Of a stretch of 64,000 nucleotides of DNA, positions 44,215-52,186 are shown piece by piece. The notes under the pieces were generated by a model that worked only from the letters and a program-made list of their open reading frames with translations, did no database searches and was not told where the DNA came from. The position numbers and the translations under genes are program-made. The DNA is taken from NCBI GenBank assembly GCA_016840025.1, contig JAEOTF010000041.1, forward strand, positions 34,029-98,028. The letters run 5' to 3'. Origin of the DNA: Candidatus Hodarchaeota archaeon (GTDB taxonomy: Archaea > Asgardarchaeota > Heimdallarchaeia > Hodarchaeales > YT1-039). Every line of letters begins with the position of its first letter. Within the stretch, counting starts at the first letter, position 1.

Positions 44215-45021
44215 ATGACATTGGTGATTGACTGGAAAGAAGATTATTACGATATATGGCAAAATATAAAGTTTGAATTTCTAAAAAATTGGAAGGCAAG
44301 GCGAAGTTTAGTTGCTGTTAGCATTTCTGTGCTACTTTCCTCTTTATTCTATTTCGTACCTGTTCTCACGGGAAATGAATTTCCTTCGGATGCAAATGAA
44401 TTTTTAGCAACTAGTATGGGACTTATGAATTATGTATTGATATTAAATGCAATCTTTTTTGGATCCGATGCGGTCAATGGAGAACATCACAGAAAAACAA
44501 CTCTTCTTATTTATCCATTACCCCAGCGGCGTTCTGTAATTATGTTTGGTAAGTACATTGTTCACTTATTAACCTCGTGGGTTGTTATTTTCATTTACTA
44601 TAGTGTTACTGCAGTAGAGACAGCTGGGATATATGGTTTTGATGCAATACCGAATGATATGCTGAAATCACTTTTATTCTCCTTTTTATACATGGCTGCA
44701 TTATTATCCATTGCTTTCCTTTTGAGTGCATTAGTGAGAAACCCCGCAGTAAGTATGGCCTTGACATTCTTTCTTTTCTTTTTATTACTCCCTACACTAA
44801 ACTCACTTTTAACTATGATTGAAGCTGACAGTTCGTGGATTCTGACAAATTATTCGGGAATTATAACTAAAATATTTCGGTTTCCTTCCGATACATTTGG
44901 ACCACGCCACCTGCGTTCTTCTAATGACATTGATTTTTATGAAGGTATTAGGGTTTGTCTAGTGTATATGATAGGATCCTTCTTAGGATCATGGATCCTT
45001 ACATTGCGTAAAGAGGTGTAA
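44215..45021 (+). CDS. ABC transporter permease
   Basis: 268 residues with about six membrane helices: a short cytosolic start, helix 1 near residue 38, a loop, paired helices to residue about 190, and a last helix at about 248. The ABC-2-type motif region GSDAVNGEHHRKTTLLIYPLPQRRSVIMFGKYI is characteristic of CcmB/NatB-like permeases. Two bases separate it from the ATPase gene and three from the following gene, a tight operon. Confidence 0.9.
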   Translation: MTLVIDWKEDYYDIWQNIKFEFLKNWKARRSLVAVSISVLLSSLFYFVPVLTGNEFPSDANEFLATSMGLMNYVLILNAIFFGSDAVNGEHHRKTTLLIYPLPQRRSVIMFGKYIVHLLTSWVVIFIYYSVTAVETAGIYGFDAIPNDMLKSLLFSFLYMAALLSIAFLLSALVRNPAVSMALTFFLFFLLLPTLNSLLTMIEADSSWILTNYSGIITKIFRFPSDTFGPRHLRSSNDIDFYEGIRVCLVYMIGSFLGSWILTLRKEV

Positions 45022-45024
45022 TAT

Positions 45025-45660
45025 ATGAAAAAAAAGAAAATAATTGAAAAATTACGATCGTTTTTACTAGTTAATGTTATCGTTCTAGCTGTTTTATTAG
45101 TAGCTCCCTTAAATGGTGGAAAAGCATCGGTTTTTTCTTGTTCACAAGAAAATGGTAATTATTCTTCCAAAGGGAACATTACTCTCCCTGTTATTAGAGT
45201 TCAAAACATCATTCTACCAGAAAATGAGTTGGAGGAAGGAAAAATGATAGATATATCGGTAGTGATTGAAAACAAGGATACAACACCTCTTCCAGACCTT
45301 CAACTAGTTGTTGCACTTACTGAAATTATTGATTCACGAAGTAAGGATCCAACTACAACCACCTTCAACAAAACTTTAGGAATAATTCCTGCAACTTCAA
45401 CTATCACCGATCATGTTTCCTTTACCGAAAAGTTTGGTGAATATTTATTAACAGCTTGCCTAGCGTTTGAAGATAAGATTATACCTGAAAGTGCATTTTC
45501 TACTCAAATCCAAATACTAGGTCCACCTATTGGTGATATACCATCTCTATTATATGCTCTTGGAGGAATTTTTGGGTTTATTTTTGTTATAGCGCTCTTT
45601 CCTGCAATTATTGATCGATTCAGATACAAATCTAAAAACAATCATCATGAGGACTTTTGA
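45025..45660 (+). CDS. secreted/membrane-anchored CARDB-like protein
   Basis: 211 residues. N-terminal signal anchor (FLLVNVIVLAVLLVAPLNGG), a beta-rich extracellular part of about 120 residues (VQNIILPENELEEGKMIDISVVIENKDTTPLPDLQLVVALTE) resembling CARDB/adhesion-type Ig domains, and a C-terminal membrane helix (LLYALGGIFGFIFVIALFPAII) with basic end. It is the third gene of the ABC operon and may be an accessory surface partner of the exporter. No closer family recognised. Confidence 0.75.
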   Translation: MKKKKIIEKLRSFLLVNVIVLAVLLVAPLNGGKASVFSCSQENGNYSSKGNITLPVIRVQNIILPENELEEGKMIDISVVIENKDTTPLPDLQLVVALTEIIDSRSKDPTTTTFNKTLGIIPATSTITDHVSFTEKFGEYLLTACLAFEDKIIPESAFSTQIQILGPPIGDIPSLLYALGGIFGFIFVIALFPAIIDRFRYKSKNNHHEDF

Positions 45661-45673
45661 ATAGGTGTTAACA

Positions 45674-46228
45674 ATGAGTGAAAAATCTGGACCCAATTGG
45701 GCTTTTAAAATAATGTCAATAATTCATGACAATCCACTCCGTCGAAAACTAGTGGATCCCTATGAGATTCTAAAAGAGGCAGGACTAAAACCAGGACAGA
45801 AAGTATTAGAAGTAGGACCAGGTCCTGGGTTTTTCACAATTCCTGCAGCAAAGATAGTTACTGAATTAGGTATTGTCTATGCAATTGATGTTCATCCGCT
45901 AGCAATAGAAAGAGTAAAAAATAAGATCAAGAAAGAAAAGATTACTAATGTAAGGACAATTCTTGCATCTGCTACAGATACTGGACTTTCTGATGAAAGT
46001 ATAGATCTAACTTATCTCTTTGGACTTCCAAGGTTAATTGGTAACAAGAAGCTGTTTCATGCCCTTCTTGATGAATTATACCGGGTTTTACGTACTGGTG
46101 GGGTAATTTCCATCCAAGGATCACGAATATCTAAGGAAAAACTAGTTGAGACACTGGAAGTTAAGGGATTTACCCATTTAGAGACTAGAAAAAGGTTAAA
46201 TCTATTTACTAAAAAGAATGCGGTTTGA
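45674..46228 (+). CDS. SAM-dependent methyltransferase
   Basis: 184 residues from ATG 45674 (MSEKSGPNWAFKIMSI); a GTG nine bases earlier is the only alternative. SAM motif I VLEVGPGPGFFTIPAAK, motif II YAIDVHPLAIERVKNKI, motif IV DLTYLFGLPRLIGN, and LYRVLRTGGVISIQG. It is of the UbiE/Erg6-like small type. Fourth gene of the ABC operon, so it may modify the exported compound, which is inference. Confidence 0.88.
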   Translation: MSEKSGPNWAFKIMSIIHDNPLRRKLVDPYEILKEAGLKPGQKVLEVGPGPGFFTIPAAKIVTELGIVYAIDVHPLAIERVKNKIKKEKITNVRTILASATDTGLSDESIDLTYLFGLPRLIGNKKLFHALLDELYRVLRTGGVISIQGSRISKEKLVETLEVKGFTHLETRKRLNLFTKKNAV

Positions 46229-46231
46229 AAA

Positions 46232-46696
46232 ATGAAATCAAGAAGGGAATTCTATAAGAACTACGTTGGTAAGAGAGTTCAAATTCCTCGGTTTATTTTT
46301 ATATCAATGATTGTTATTATGTTTGGAATTACGTTATATGATTCATTTACTAACAATCTACCTTTCTATTATGTTCTATTCTTTTTATTGGGTTATTTCA
46401 TCAGTCTATCTTTCAAAAAAACTCAAAAAATTTATTGGGATGAAACAGGACAGAAAATTATGCGGAGAATGGGATTCTTCGGATTCTTGCTTATACTTAC
46501 TTTGATACTAGCAAGAAAACTTGTATTTCCTGAAATGTTTCGAGAATTTAGTGTTATTTATATAACAGATGCAATTTTATTAATCTCACTCGGGGTTTTT
46601 TCGGGCAGAATTCATATTTTGTCAAAACAAATTGAGGAAATAACATTTAGAACCTTTTTCGAGAAAAAAAATGAACTTTGTGTTTCAACATATTGA
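46232..46696 (+). CDS. unknown four-helix membrane protein
   Basis: 154 residues with four hydrophobic segments (FIFISMIVIMFGITLY, LPFYYVLFFLLGYFISL, MGFFGFLLILTLILAR, VIYITDAILLISLGVF). No family recognised. Starts three bases after the methyltransferase stop and closes the operon; the convergent methyltransferase gene is 19 bases away. Confidence 0.7.
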   Translation: MKSRREFYKNYVGKRVQIPRFIFISMIVIMFGITLYDSFTNNLPFYYVLFFLLGYFISLSFKKTQKIYWDETGQKIMRRMGFFGFLLILTLILARKLVFPEMFREFSVIYITDAILLISLGVFSGRIHILSKQIEEITFRTFFEKKNELCVSTY

Positions 46697-46715
46697 AGGC
46701 TGAAGGAAAAAAATC

Positions 46716-47264
46716 CTATTCTACGTTGTTTTTTCGCAATACTTTTCGAATTACTCCCGCGATTATATTCCATCTCGGCACACTTTTCATGTATTCTTCA
46801 TAAGCAGCACCAAACTTATTGATGAGAAACTTGTCCTCTTGTATTGTGGTAATATAAACTAATACCATCGCTGGAATGCCGATAACTGCAACCAACCAAT
46901 GTTGGGAAAACAAAATTAGTGAAAACATGATTATTGCTCCACCCAGATATTGAGGATGCCGAACAATGCTGTAGATTCCTGTATCCACTATAATTGTGGT
47001 ATGAATCATGCTTTTTCCCTCAGGAACACCTCCTTTTCTTGGAAAAACTATAAAGGGCATAGCAATCAAAAGAGCTCCTAAACCCCATACTACCCAACCA
47101 ATCCAAAATAGAATTTCAAATCTATCAGGATTTTGTAATATAAAACTTAAAATACCTTCTAAAACGAGTAAGATACTCCAAATCCATGCAATTGAGTATT
47201 CTTTCCGTCTATCGTAAGTTTCATAATCATTGGACGGCTTTAGATGGTTCTTTTCATGATTCAT
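46716..47264 (-). CDS. isoprenylcysteine carboxyl methyltransferase-like (PEMT/ICMT) membrane protein
   Basis: 182 residues with about four membrane helices. The family signature VDTGIYSIVRHPQYLGGAII (R-H-P-x-Y) and the C-terminal EDKFLINKFGAAYEEYMKSVPRWN (E-E ... Y-x-x-Y) are present. Members methylate prenylcysteine, phospholipids or small thiols in the membrane. No CAAX substrate is evident nearby, so the target is unknown. ATG at 47264. Confidence 0.88.
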   Translation of the reverse strand: MNHEKNHLKPSNDYETYDRRKEYSIAWIWSILLVLEGILSFILQNPDRFEILFWIGWVVWGLGALLIAMPFIVFPRKGGVPEGKSMIHTTIIVDTGIYSIVRHPQYLGGAIIMFSLILFSQHWLVAVIGIPAMVLVYITTIQEDKFLINKFGAAYEEYMKSVPRWNIIAGVIRKVLRKNNVE

Positions 47265-47386
47265 TTTTGTTATTCCTTTTAGATTTAGGTATTAACAACC
47301 TGTTGCATTATGTAACTCTCTTAAAAATGTAAATAAAAATAGGGCATTTATTTCATATTGTAACCTTGAATCTGAGGAATAAGCCC

Positions 47387-47854
47387 ATGCCACAACTTGT
47401 CAAAGGCGGGAAATATGCTTATGCTTGGTCTAAAGTAAGAGAGGATGGGAACATAATGCTTCCATTTGAGGGAATAAAAGAGTATAACTTGAAGTTAGAT
47501 ACAATGGTAATCCTCATACCAGGTAGCAAACGCTCTGGGGGATTTGGTATCTTAACAGAGGAACGATTAAGAAAATCACCATTGAGATCTTTACTAGATG
47601 AAATAATATCCCTAGCTGACAATCAACTATCAGAAGGAAAAGAAATAGAGATGGATGAAAAAATATTCTGCTTGGTGAAACTGAAATATGATGGAAGTAT
47701 TAATATCCCAGTAGATACTCTAAAAAAATATGGCATCAATGTTGGAGAGCGTTTACTTTCAGTAAGAGGGAGTTATTTAGCCTTAGGTTTTATAGTAAGA
47801 GGACCAATAATCGAAGAAGCAAAGAAGCATTCTGAATTGGAGGTCTATGAGTAA
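47387..47854 (+). CDS. archaeal protein with two AbrB-like repeats
   Basis: 155 residues from ATG 47387 (MPQLVKGGKYAYAW), placed seven bases after GAGGAA; the longer TTG frame at 47366 lacks such a site. Two similar halves are visible: DGNIMLPFEGIKEYNLKLDTMVILIPGS and DGSINIPVDTLKKYGINVGERLLSVRGS, reminiscent of SpoVT/AbrB strands. Proteins of this kind are found beside TetR or efflux genes in methanogens and may be regulators. Function not known. Confidence 0.7.
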   Translation: MPQLVKGGKYAYAWSKVREDGNIMLPFEGIKEYNLKLDTMVILIPGSKRSGGFGILTEERLRKSPLRSLLDEIISLADNQLSEGKEIEMDEKIFCLVKLKYDGSINIPVDTLKKYGINVGERLLSVRGSYLALGFIVRGPIIEEAKKHSELEVYE

Positions 47855-47878
47855 TTCAATCTAAGATGGTCGTAATCA

Positions 47879-48478
47879 TTACAAAAATTGTGAAATACCC
47901 CGTGTATGATATTTCATCAATGAGTTGATATTGTTGTCAACCCATTCATCATTTTTATAGTGTCTAGAAATTTCAAGTAATCCTTCAAGTAAGTTTGTAG
48001 CTAAAATATGTACAAAAAAGGGATCGATTACTTCTCTCTCCTCCAATCTTCTTGTTGATTGCATCTGTTCCCAAATATGTTCTTCTAGTGTTTTGACAAA
48101 ATTGTGTTTAAATTTTTCATACTTCGTTCCTTGGCTTTGATCCATAATCAGTATAAGACTAGTCCGATGCTTTTTTATTAAATCGCCGAGTGGTTTCGCG
48201 ATTAAAGTAGAAAACTGGTTAAAAAATTCCTCGCTTCCGTATGTATTTTCAACAGAGATGAGCTGCTGGAATAATTCTTTTAGTATTTTATTGATAGTAT
48301 CTGTGATAGTATAAAATAATTTTTCCTTACTTTCAAAATAGGTATAAATATTACTAACACTGAGGTCTGCAATTTTGGCTATGTTTCTCATTGAAGCATT
48401 CAAATATCCCCTTTCGGAAAAATCAGCAAGAGCAGCTTGAATAATTCTATCTCTTATCTCTTTTTTCTGAATTTGCAT
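47879..48478 (-). CDS. TetR family transcriptional regulator
   Basis: 199 residues from ATG 48478 (MQIQKKEIRDRIIQAAL). The TTG at 48496 opens the same frame but would place the repeated operator inside the coding region. Helix-turn-helix: AALADFSERGYLNASMRNIAKIADLSVSNIYTYFESKEKLFY. Divergent from the EFR1 and metallo-beta-lactamase-fold operon. Two copies of CGARCGCYTGTTCRATATTG in the spacer are the probable operators. Confidence 0.92.
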   Translation of the reverse strand: MQIQKKEIRDRIIQAALADFSERGYLNASMRNIAKIADLSVSNIYTYFESKEKLFYTITDTINKILKELFQQLISVENTYGSEEFFNQFSTLIAKPLGDLIKKHRTSLILIMDQSQGTKYEKFKHNFVKTLEEHIWEQMQSTRRLEEREVIDPFFVHILATNLLEGLLEISRHYKNDEWVDNNINSLMKYHTRGISQFL

Positions 48479-48481
48479 AAA

Positions 48482-48501
48482 CGAGCGCCTGTTCAATATT
48501 G
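48482..48501 (+). promoter_or_regulatory. TetR operator, copy 1 (CGAGCGCCTGTTCAATATTG)
   Basis: Sits three bases upstream of the TetR ATG. It matches copy 2 at 17 of 20 positions. Confidence 0.65.
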
Positions 48502-48656
48502 GAGAATATTATTTGAAAAATGTTTCTAATTGAGTCTTAAAAATCATTTTTGGAACAAATTTTAGTTTTATATATTAAAAATAATAGTCTCGTCCTTTTT
48601 TCATAATTCTAACCAGAGATCACAGTTTATAGGATTTTTGCAAACATTTATAAAAG

Positions 48657-48676
48657 CGAACGCTTGTTCGATATTG
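48657..48676 (+). promoter_or_regulatory. TetR operator, copy 2 (CGAACGCTTGTTCGATATTG)
   Basis: Core CGAACGCTTGTTCG is a palindrome. It lies 40 bases before the EFR1 ATG, overlapping the expected archaeal promoter-start region, so repression by blocking is plausible. Confidence 0.7.
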
Positions 48677-48716
48677 AATTAATATTCTCAAAAAATACTT
48701 TAAGGAGATCTAAGTA

Positions 48717-49634
48717 ATGAAAGTAGCAATGATTGTCTTCAGCCCGACAGGAAACACCTATAAAGTAAGTAGTATGATAGAAAAAAGATTACTAGAAAGA
48801 AATATTGACGTTCAGTTAATTGATGTCACTAGAGATAAAAGATTATTCAAAAAACAAGGTTATAAACAATATTTTAGAGAAACTGTAAAAGAACATGATT
48901 TACTTTGCATTGGTTCCCCTGTATACGCCCATCATCTGCATTATAATGTTCATAACATAATTAAAGCACTCCCTCCAGCAAAAAATGGATGGGGACAGTT
49001 AGCTGTGCCCTTTGTCACCTATGGTGGAATAAATTCAGGAGTTGCCCTTCAAGAAGCAGCAAAGCTCTTGAAAAAAACAGGTAGAATTGTTGTTGCAGGT
49101 CTAAAAATTAATGCAATGCATTGCTTGACACGACTAAAACAAGTAACTACGAAAATAAATGAAGGAAGGCCTGGAGAGGAAGCAATTCCATTAATTGAGG
49201 AGTTAGTTAGTCAAATTATCACGTTTGAGAATAAATCTGTTGGAGAATGTGAGGATATTACATCAAAACTGAAATATCAGAAATTTAAGGATAGAATGAA
49301 AGCAAAGATCATTTTCAGAGAAAAACTATGGCAAAACCATATCTATCCAAAAATAACCATTGATCATGATAAATGCAAAAAATGTGGGAAGTGTGCGAAA
49401 GTTTGTCCTGTACAACGGATTGAAATAGCCGAAAAAGGACCAATAGTTCCTAAAGGAAATCCCAATTGTATACACTGTGTTTCATGTATTATAGCGTGTC
49501 CCAATGAAGCTATTAGGATTAACGCAAATTGGGAGAAATGGAATAAACTTCTGAAAAAAGCATCAGAGGGACGAAGTCCTATATCTAGCAAAGAGCATCC
49601 GAAATCGGTCGTATTTACTAATTCTAAGAAGTGA
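48717..49634 (+). CDS. EFR1-type flavodoxin/ferredoxin fusion protein
   Basis: 305 residues. N-terminal flavodoxin: MIVFSPTGNTYKVSSMIE (FMN phosphate loop SPTGNT), GSPVYAHHLHYNV, PFVTYGGINSG. C-terminal ferredoxin: CKKCGKCAKVCPVQRI and CIHCVSCIIACPNEAI, two [4Fe-4S] sites. EFR1-family proteins move electrons between flavin and Fe-S partners in anaerobes. AAGGAG lies ten bases before the ATG. Seven bases separate it from the metallo-beta-lactamase-fold gene, and the divergent TetR regulates both by inference. Confidence 0.93.
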   Translation: MKVAMIVFSPTGNTYKVSSMIEKRLLERNIDVQLIDVTRDKRLFKKQGYKQYFRETVKEHDLLCIGSPVYAHHLHYNVHNIIKALPPAKNGWGQLAVPFVTYGGINSGVALQEAAKLLKKTGRIVVAGLKINAMHCLTRLKQVTTKINEGRPGEEAIPLIEELVSQIITFENKSVGECEDITSKLKYQKFKDRMKAKIIFREKLWQNHIYPKITIDHDKCKKCGKCAKVCPVQRIEIAEKGPIVPKGNPNCIHCVSCIIACPNEAIRINANWEKWNKLLKKASEGRSPISSKEHPKSVVFTNSKK

Positions 49635-49640
49635 GAAATA

Positions 49641-50657
49641 ATGCAGTTAAGAAAGATCATCAAGGGCGCAACAACAGTTAGCATTCCCCTTTTCATTATA
49701 GGTGGGACATTTGAATATCTGGATACAGCAATTGCACTTGTAATTCTTTTATCTTTAGGAATAATCTGGCTTGGGGAATACTATCTATTTGAGAGAAATT
49801 ATACACCACAAAAAAGTAAGCTCAAATTGGATTTGGAAAAAATAAGGACGCTAGCGGGTGTAGAAAAAAGTAAGCTACCGGTTAGGTTGAATGGTCTAAT
49901 AGTAGCAAAAGGTGAAATTCCTGATTGGCTTGTTGTTGCTGGTGGCGCATCTCATAATTTTTCGATTGCTTTTACCTCTTTTCAGGTCGTATATGATGAT
50001 AAAACTGGAATCATCGAGTGTCCGTTCAATAAGACGTTGTATGATAAATTCTGCCAATTCGAGTTTTTGGGGATCAAAGGGACTGGGTTTCAAGAAGAAA
50101 ATTTTGACATCATGCAGAAGGCATTGTGTAAAGCCGATTTTATTGTTGTAACTCATGAACACTGGGATCATGTTGGTGGTATTGCTCAATCACCTTATTT
50201 AAAAAGACTCATGAAAAAAACAGTACTTACTACAGAGCAAATTAACGGACATACTATAAAAGATGCAGGATTTCCGTCTGGTGTATTTGATGAATTTACT
50301 CCCTTGGAATATGAGCATTACCACGCCTTAGCACCTGGTATCGTGCTAATAAAGACCCCTGGTCACAGTGTTGGATCCCAAATGATTTTTGTGAAACTAC
50401 AAAATGGAAAGGAGTTCTTATTTATCGGTGATATTGGTTGGAATATGATTAATATTGAAAAACTAACCAATCATTCAAGGGTTGGGATGTTACTCAGGTA
50501 TGAAAACGGTAAACAACTTGGACATCAGATAAAATGGCTTTATGATAATATTTATCAAAATCCAAACAATAATATAAACTTAGTAACCTCTCATGACCTA
50601 GGACAGCTTGAGGATTACAAACGAACTGGTTTAATTGGCAGTACATTCGAGGAATAG
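49641..50657 (+). CDS. metallo-beta-lactamase-fold hydrolase, membrane-associated
   Basis: 338 residues. Two hydrophobic helices at the N-terminus (about 13-45), then an MBL fold: metal-binding THEHWDHVGG (H-x-H-x-D-H), GH in IKTPGHSVGSQM, Asp in FIGDIGWN and a late His in SHDLGQ. Substrate unknown. It shares a transcript with the EFR1 gene, so a redox or detoxification link is possible. Confidence 0.9.
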   Translation: MQLRKIIKGATTVSIPLFIIGGTFEYLDTAIALVILLSLGIIWLGEYYLFERNYTPQKSKLKLDLEKIRTLAGVEKSKLPVRLNGLIVAKGEIPDWLVVAGGASHNFSIAFTSFQVVYDDKTGIIECPFNKTLYDKFCQFEFLGIKGTGFQEENFDIMQKALCKADFIVVTHEHWDHVGGIAQSPYLKRLMKKTVLTTEQINGHTIKDAGFPSGVFDEFTPLEYEHYHALAPGIVLIKTPGHSVGSQMIFVKLQNGKEFLFIGDIGWNMINIEKLTNHSRVGMLLRYENGKQLGHQIKWLYDNIYQNPNNNINLVTSHDLGQLEDYKRTGLIGSTFEE

Positions 50658-50708
50658 AAAAAATTGCTATCTTTGGCTGGACATTCACCCAATATTAAAA
50701 TGGCTTAT

Positions 50709-50933
50709 TTAATGGACTTTTTTTCCTATTAGAATCCAACAGGTGTGAAATTCAGTATCATTAGCGAAATTCTTCTGAAAATACTCGGTGAGTTTTATTA
50801 TTTCTAGAAAGTTAAACTCTTCTATGAATTCATCTTTAGTTGCAAAATGGAGATAAACTGGGCTCCCTTCAAAAGAGTTCGGGTCATTTGGGAGTGGAGT
50901 TCCTTTACCAATAAAGAAATCAAATACAATCGA
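50709..50933 (-). pseudogene. C-terminal fragment of a methyltransferase-like gene
   Basis: On the minus strand about 74 codons stay open up to a stop at 50934-50936, with no start codon. The reading ... GSPVYLHFATKDEFIEEF, then LEIIKLTEYFQKNF, ending CWILIGKK, matches the tail of SAM methyltransferases (a loop, helix and the final hydrophobic strand). The N-terminal SAM-binding part is absent. A relic. Confidence 0.5.
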
Positions 50934-51142
50934 CTAATTTTTGCATTTCGGGTTGAAAATCGAATTATTTTACTCATTTCTCATTAGGATTTAGTTTTTT
51001 TTCGATATCCCAGTACCAACAAATCCTGGCAAATGTGTATAAATCTACATAGTTTACTAGTCCTTAACTTGAGAAAGTTGAAGAAGGGATTCGCTGTTTA
51101 CGAGTTCCACCCTTACGAGACACATCAAGAAAGAGACCTTTG

Positions 51143-52177
51143 CTACTGAGAACGTTTCGCAAGAATGATGCCAATCAAGCTCATCACAGGAAACAAGGAA
51201 ATTATCATTCCATAGACGGGAAGCTCCGAAATATAGGGCTGTGTGCAGAGAATCAAACCGTTTTCACCTACTAACCACCCATCAGAAGGAGTTACAAAGT
51301 AACCTCCTAGCAACGTAGAGGTTGAGCTGATTTCCTGCCTGGTCCAGGTCGAACCTTTATTGTTAGTGACAGCACACCAGCCCTTCTCTCCCGCAACTAA
51401 GCTATTGGAGTCAGAGAAGGAAATAATTGTAGTTAAAGCCCCTGTTGTTCCAACTGGAGTTTGGGTCCATGTTGATCCAGCATCAGTAGTAAGAAGAAGA
51501 TTACCTCCGGTTCCTGCTACCCAAACAGTGTTCTCATCCACGATGTTCAAAGCAAGCCAATCTACAACTATTGGAATGGAGATAGCGGCCCATAACTCAC
51601 CCCCATTTGTCGTATATGCTACTAACCCATCTGTACCTACAAACCAACCATAGGAGCTATTCATGAAAGTAATGTCGTATAAATCGTTGGCCCATTTCAA
51701 GGGGCAAGGAGTCCAGGACCTGCCACAATCTTGTGTGTATAGAAGCATACCATTATTTCCAGCTACCCATCCATGAGAAGAGTTCACCCAAGTTTGAGCG
51801 TTGCAATTAGAGAGCATTCCCGTATTGGTGAATGACCATGAAGTTCCTCCATTTATGGAACGCATAATAGCACCAGTAGAACCTATTAAAAATCCATGAG
51901 AGGTGTTAACAAAACTAATAGAGTACCATGTCCCTGTGAAATGAGTGTTAATGCCTATCCACGACAAACCAGCATCTGTTGAGGTGAGTAAAGTCCCCTC
52001 TGAACCAACTATCCAATACTGAGAGCCTTTGCTTGTGATAGAATAGAAGTCACTGGTTACTGGAGTGGGTTGTGCTCGCCAAGTACTTAGTGGAATTGCT
52101 TCAGATGATTGGAAGGGGATGATTAACAATAGAAAGAAGCCAGTGAGAAGCCACCACTGCATCTTAGGAAATAACAT
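51143..52177 (-). CDS. Ycf48-like beta-propeller surface protein
   Basis: 344 residues. Signal peptide (WWLLTGFFLLLIIPFQSSEA), then seven or so repeats of the form W-x-V-G-x-x-G-x-L-L-x-T-x-D-G-G-x-S-W (for example YWIVGSEGTLLTSTDAGLSW, GWFVGTDGLVAYTTNGGELW), typical of Ycf48/HCF136 and BNR-type propellers, and one C-terminal helix (YGMIISLFPVMSLIGIILA) ending in KRSQ. Likely a membrane-tethered exterior binding protein. The FG-GAP gene ends nine bases upstream. Confidence 0.88.
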   Translation of the reverse strand: MLFPKMQWWLLTGFFLLLIIPFQSSEAIPLSTWRAQPTPVTSDFYSITSKGSQYWIVGSEGTLLTSTDAGLSWIGINTHFTGTWYSISFVNTSHGFLIGSTGAIMRSINGGTSWSFTNTGMLSNCNAQTWVNSSHGWVAGNNGMLLYTQDCGRSWTPCPLKWANDLYDITFMNSSYGWFVGTDGLVAYTTNGGELWAAISIPIVVDWLALNIVDENTVWVAGTGGNLLLTTDAGSTWTQTPVGTTGALTTIISFSDSNSLVAGEKGWCAVTNNKGSTWTRQEISSTSTLLGGYFVTPSDGWLVGENGLILCTQPYISELPVYGMIISLFPVMSLIGIILAKRSQ

Positions 52178-52186
52178 GATGATCCC

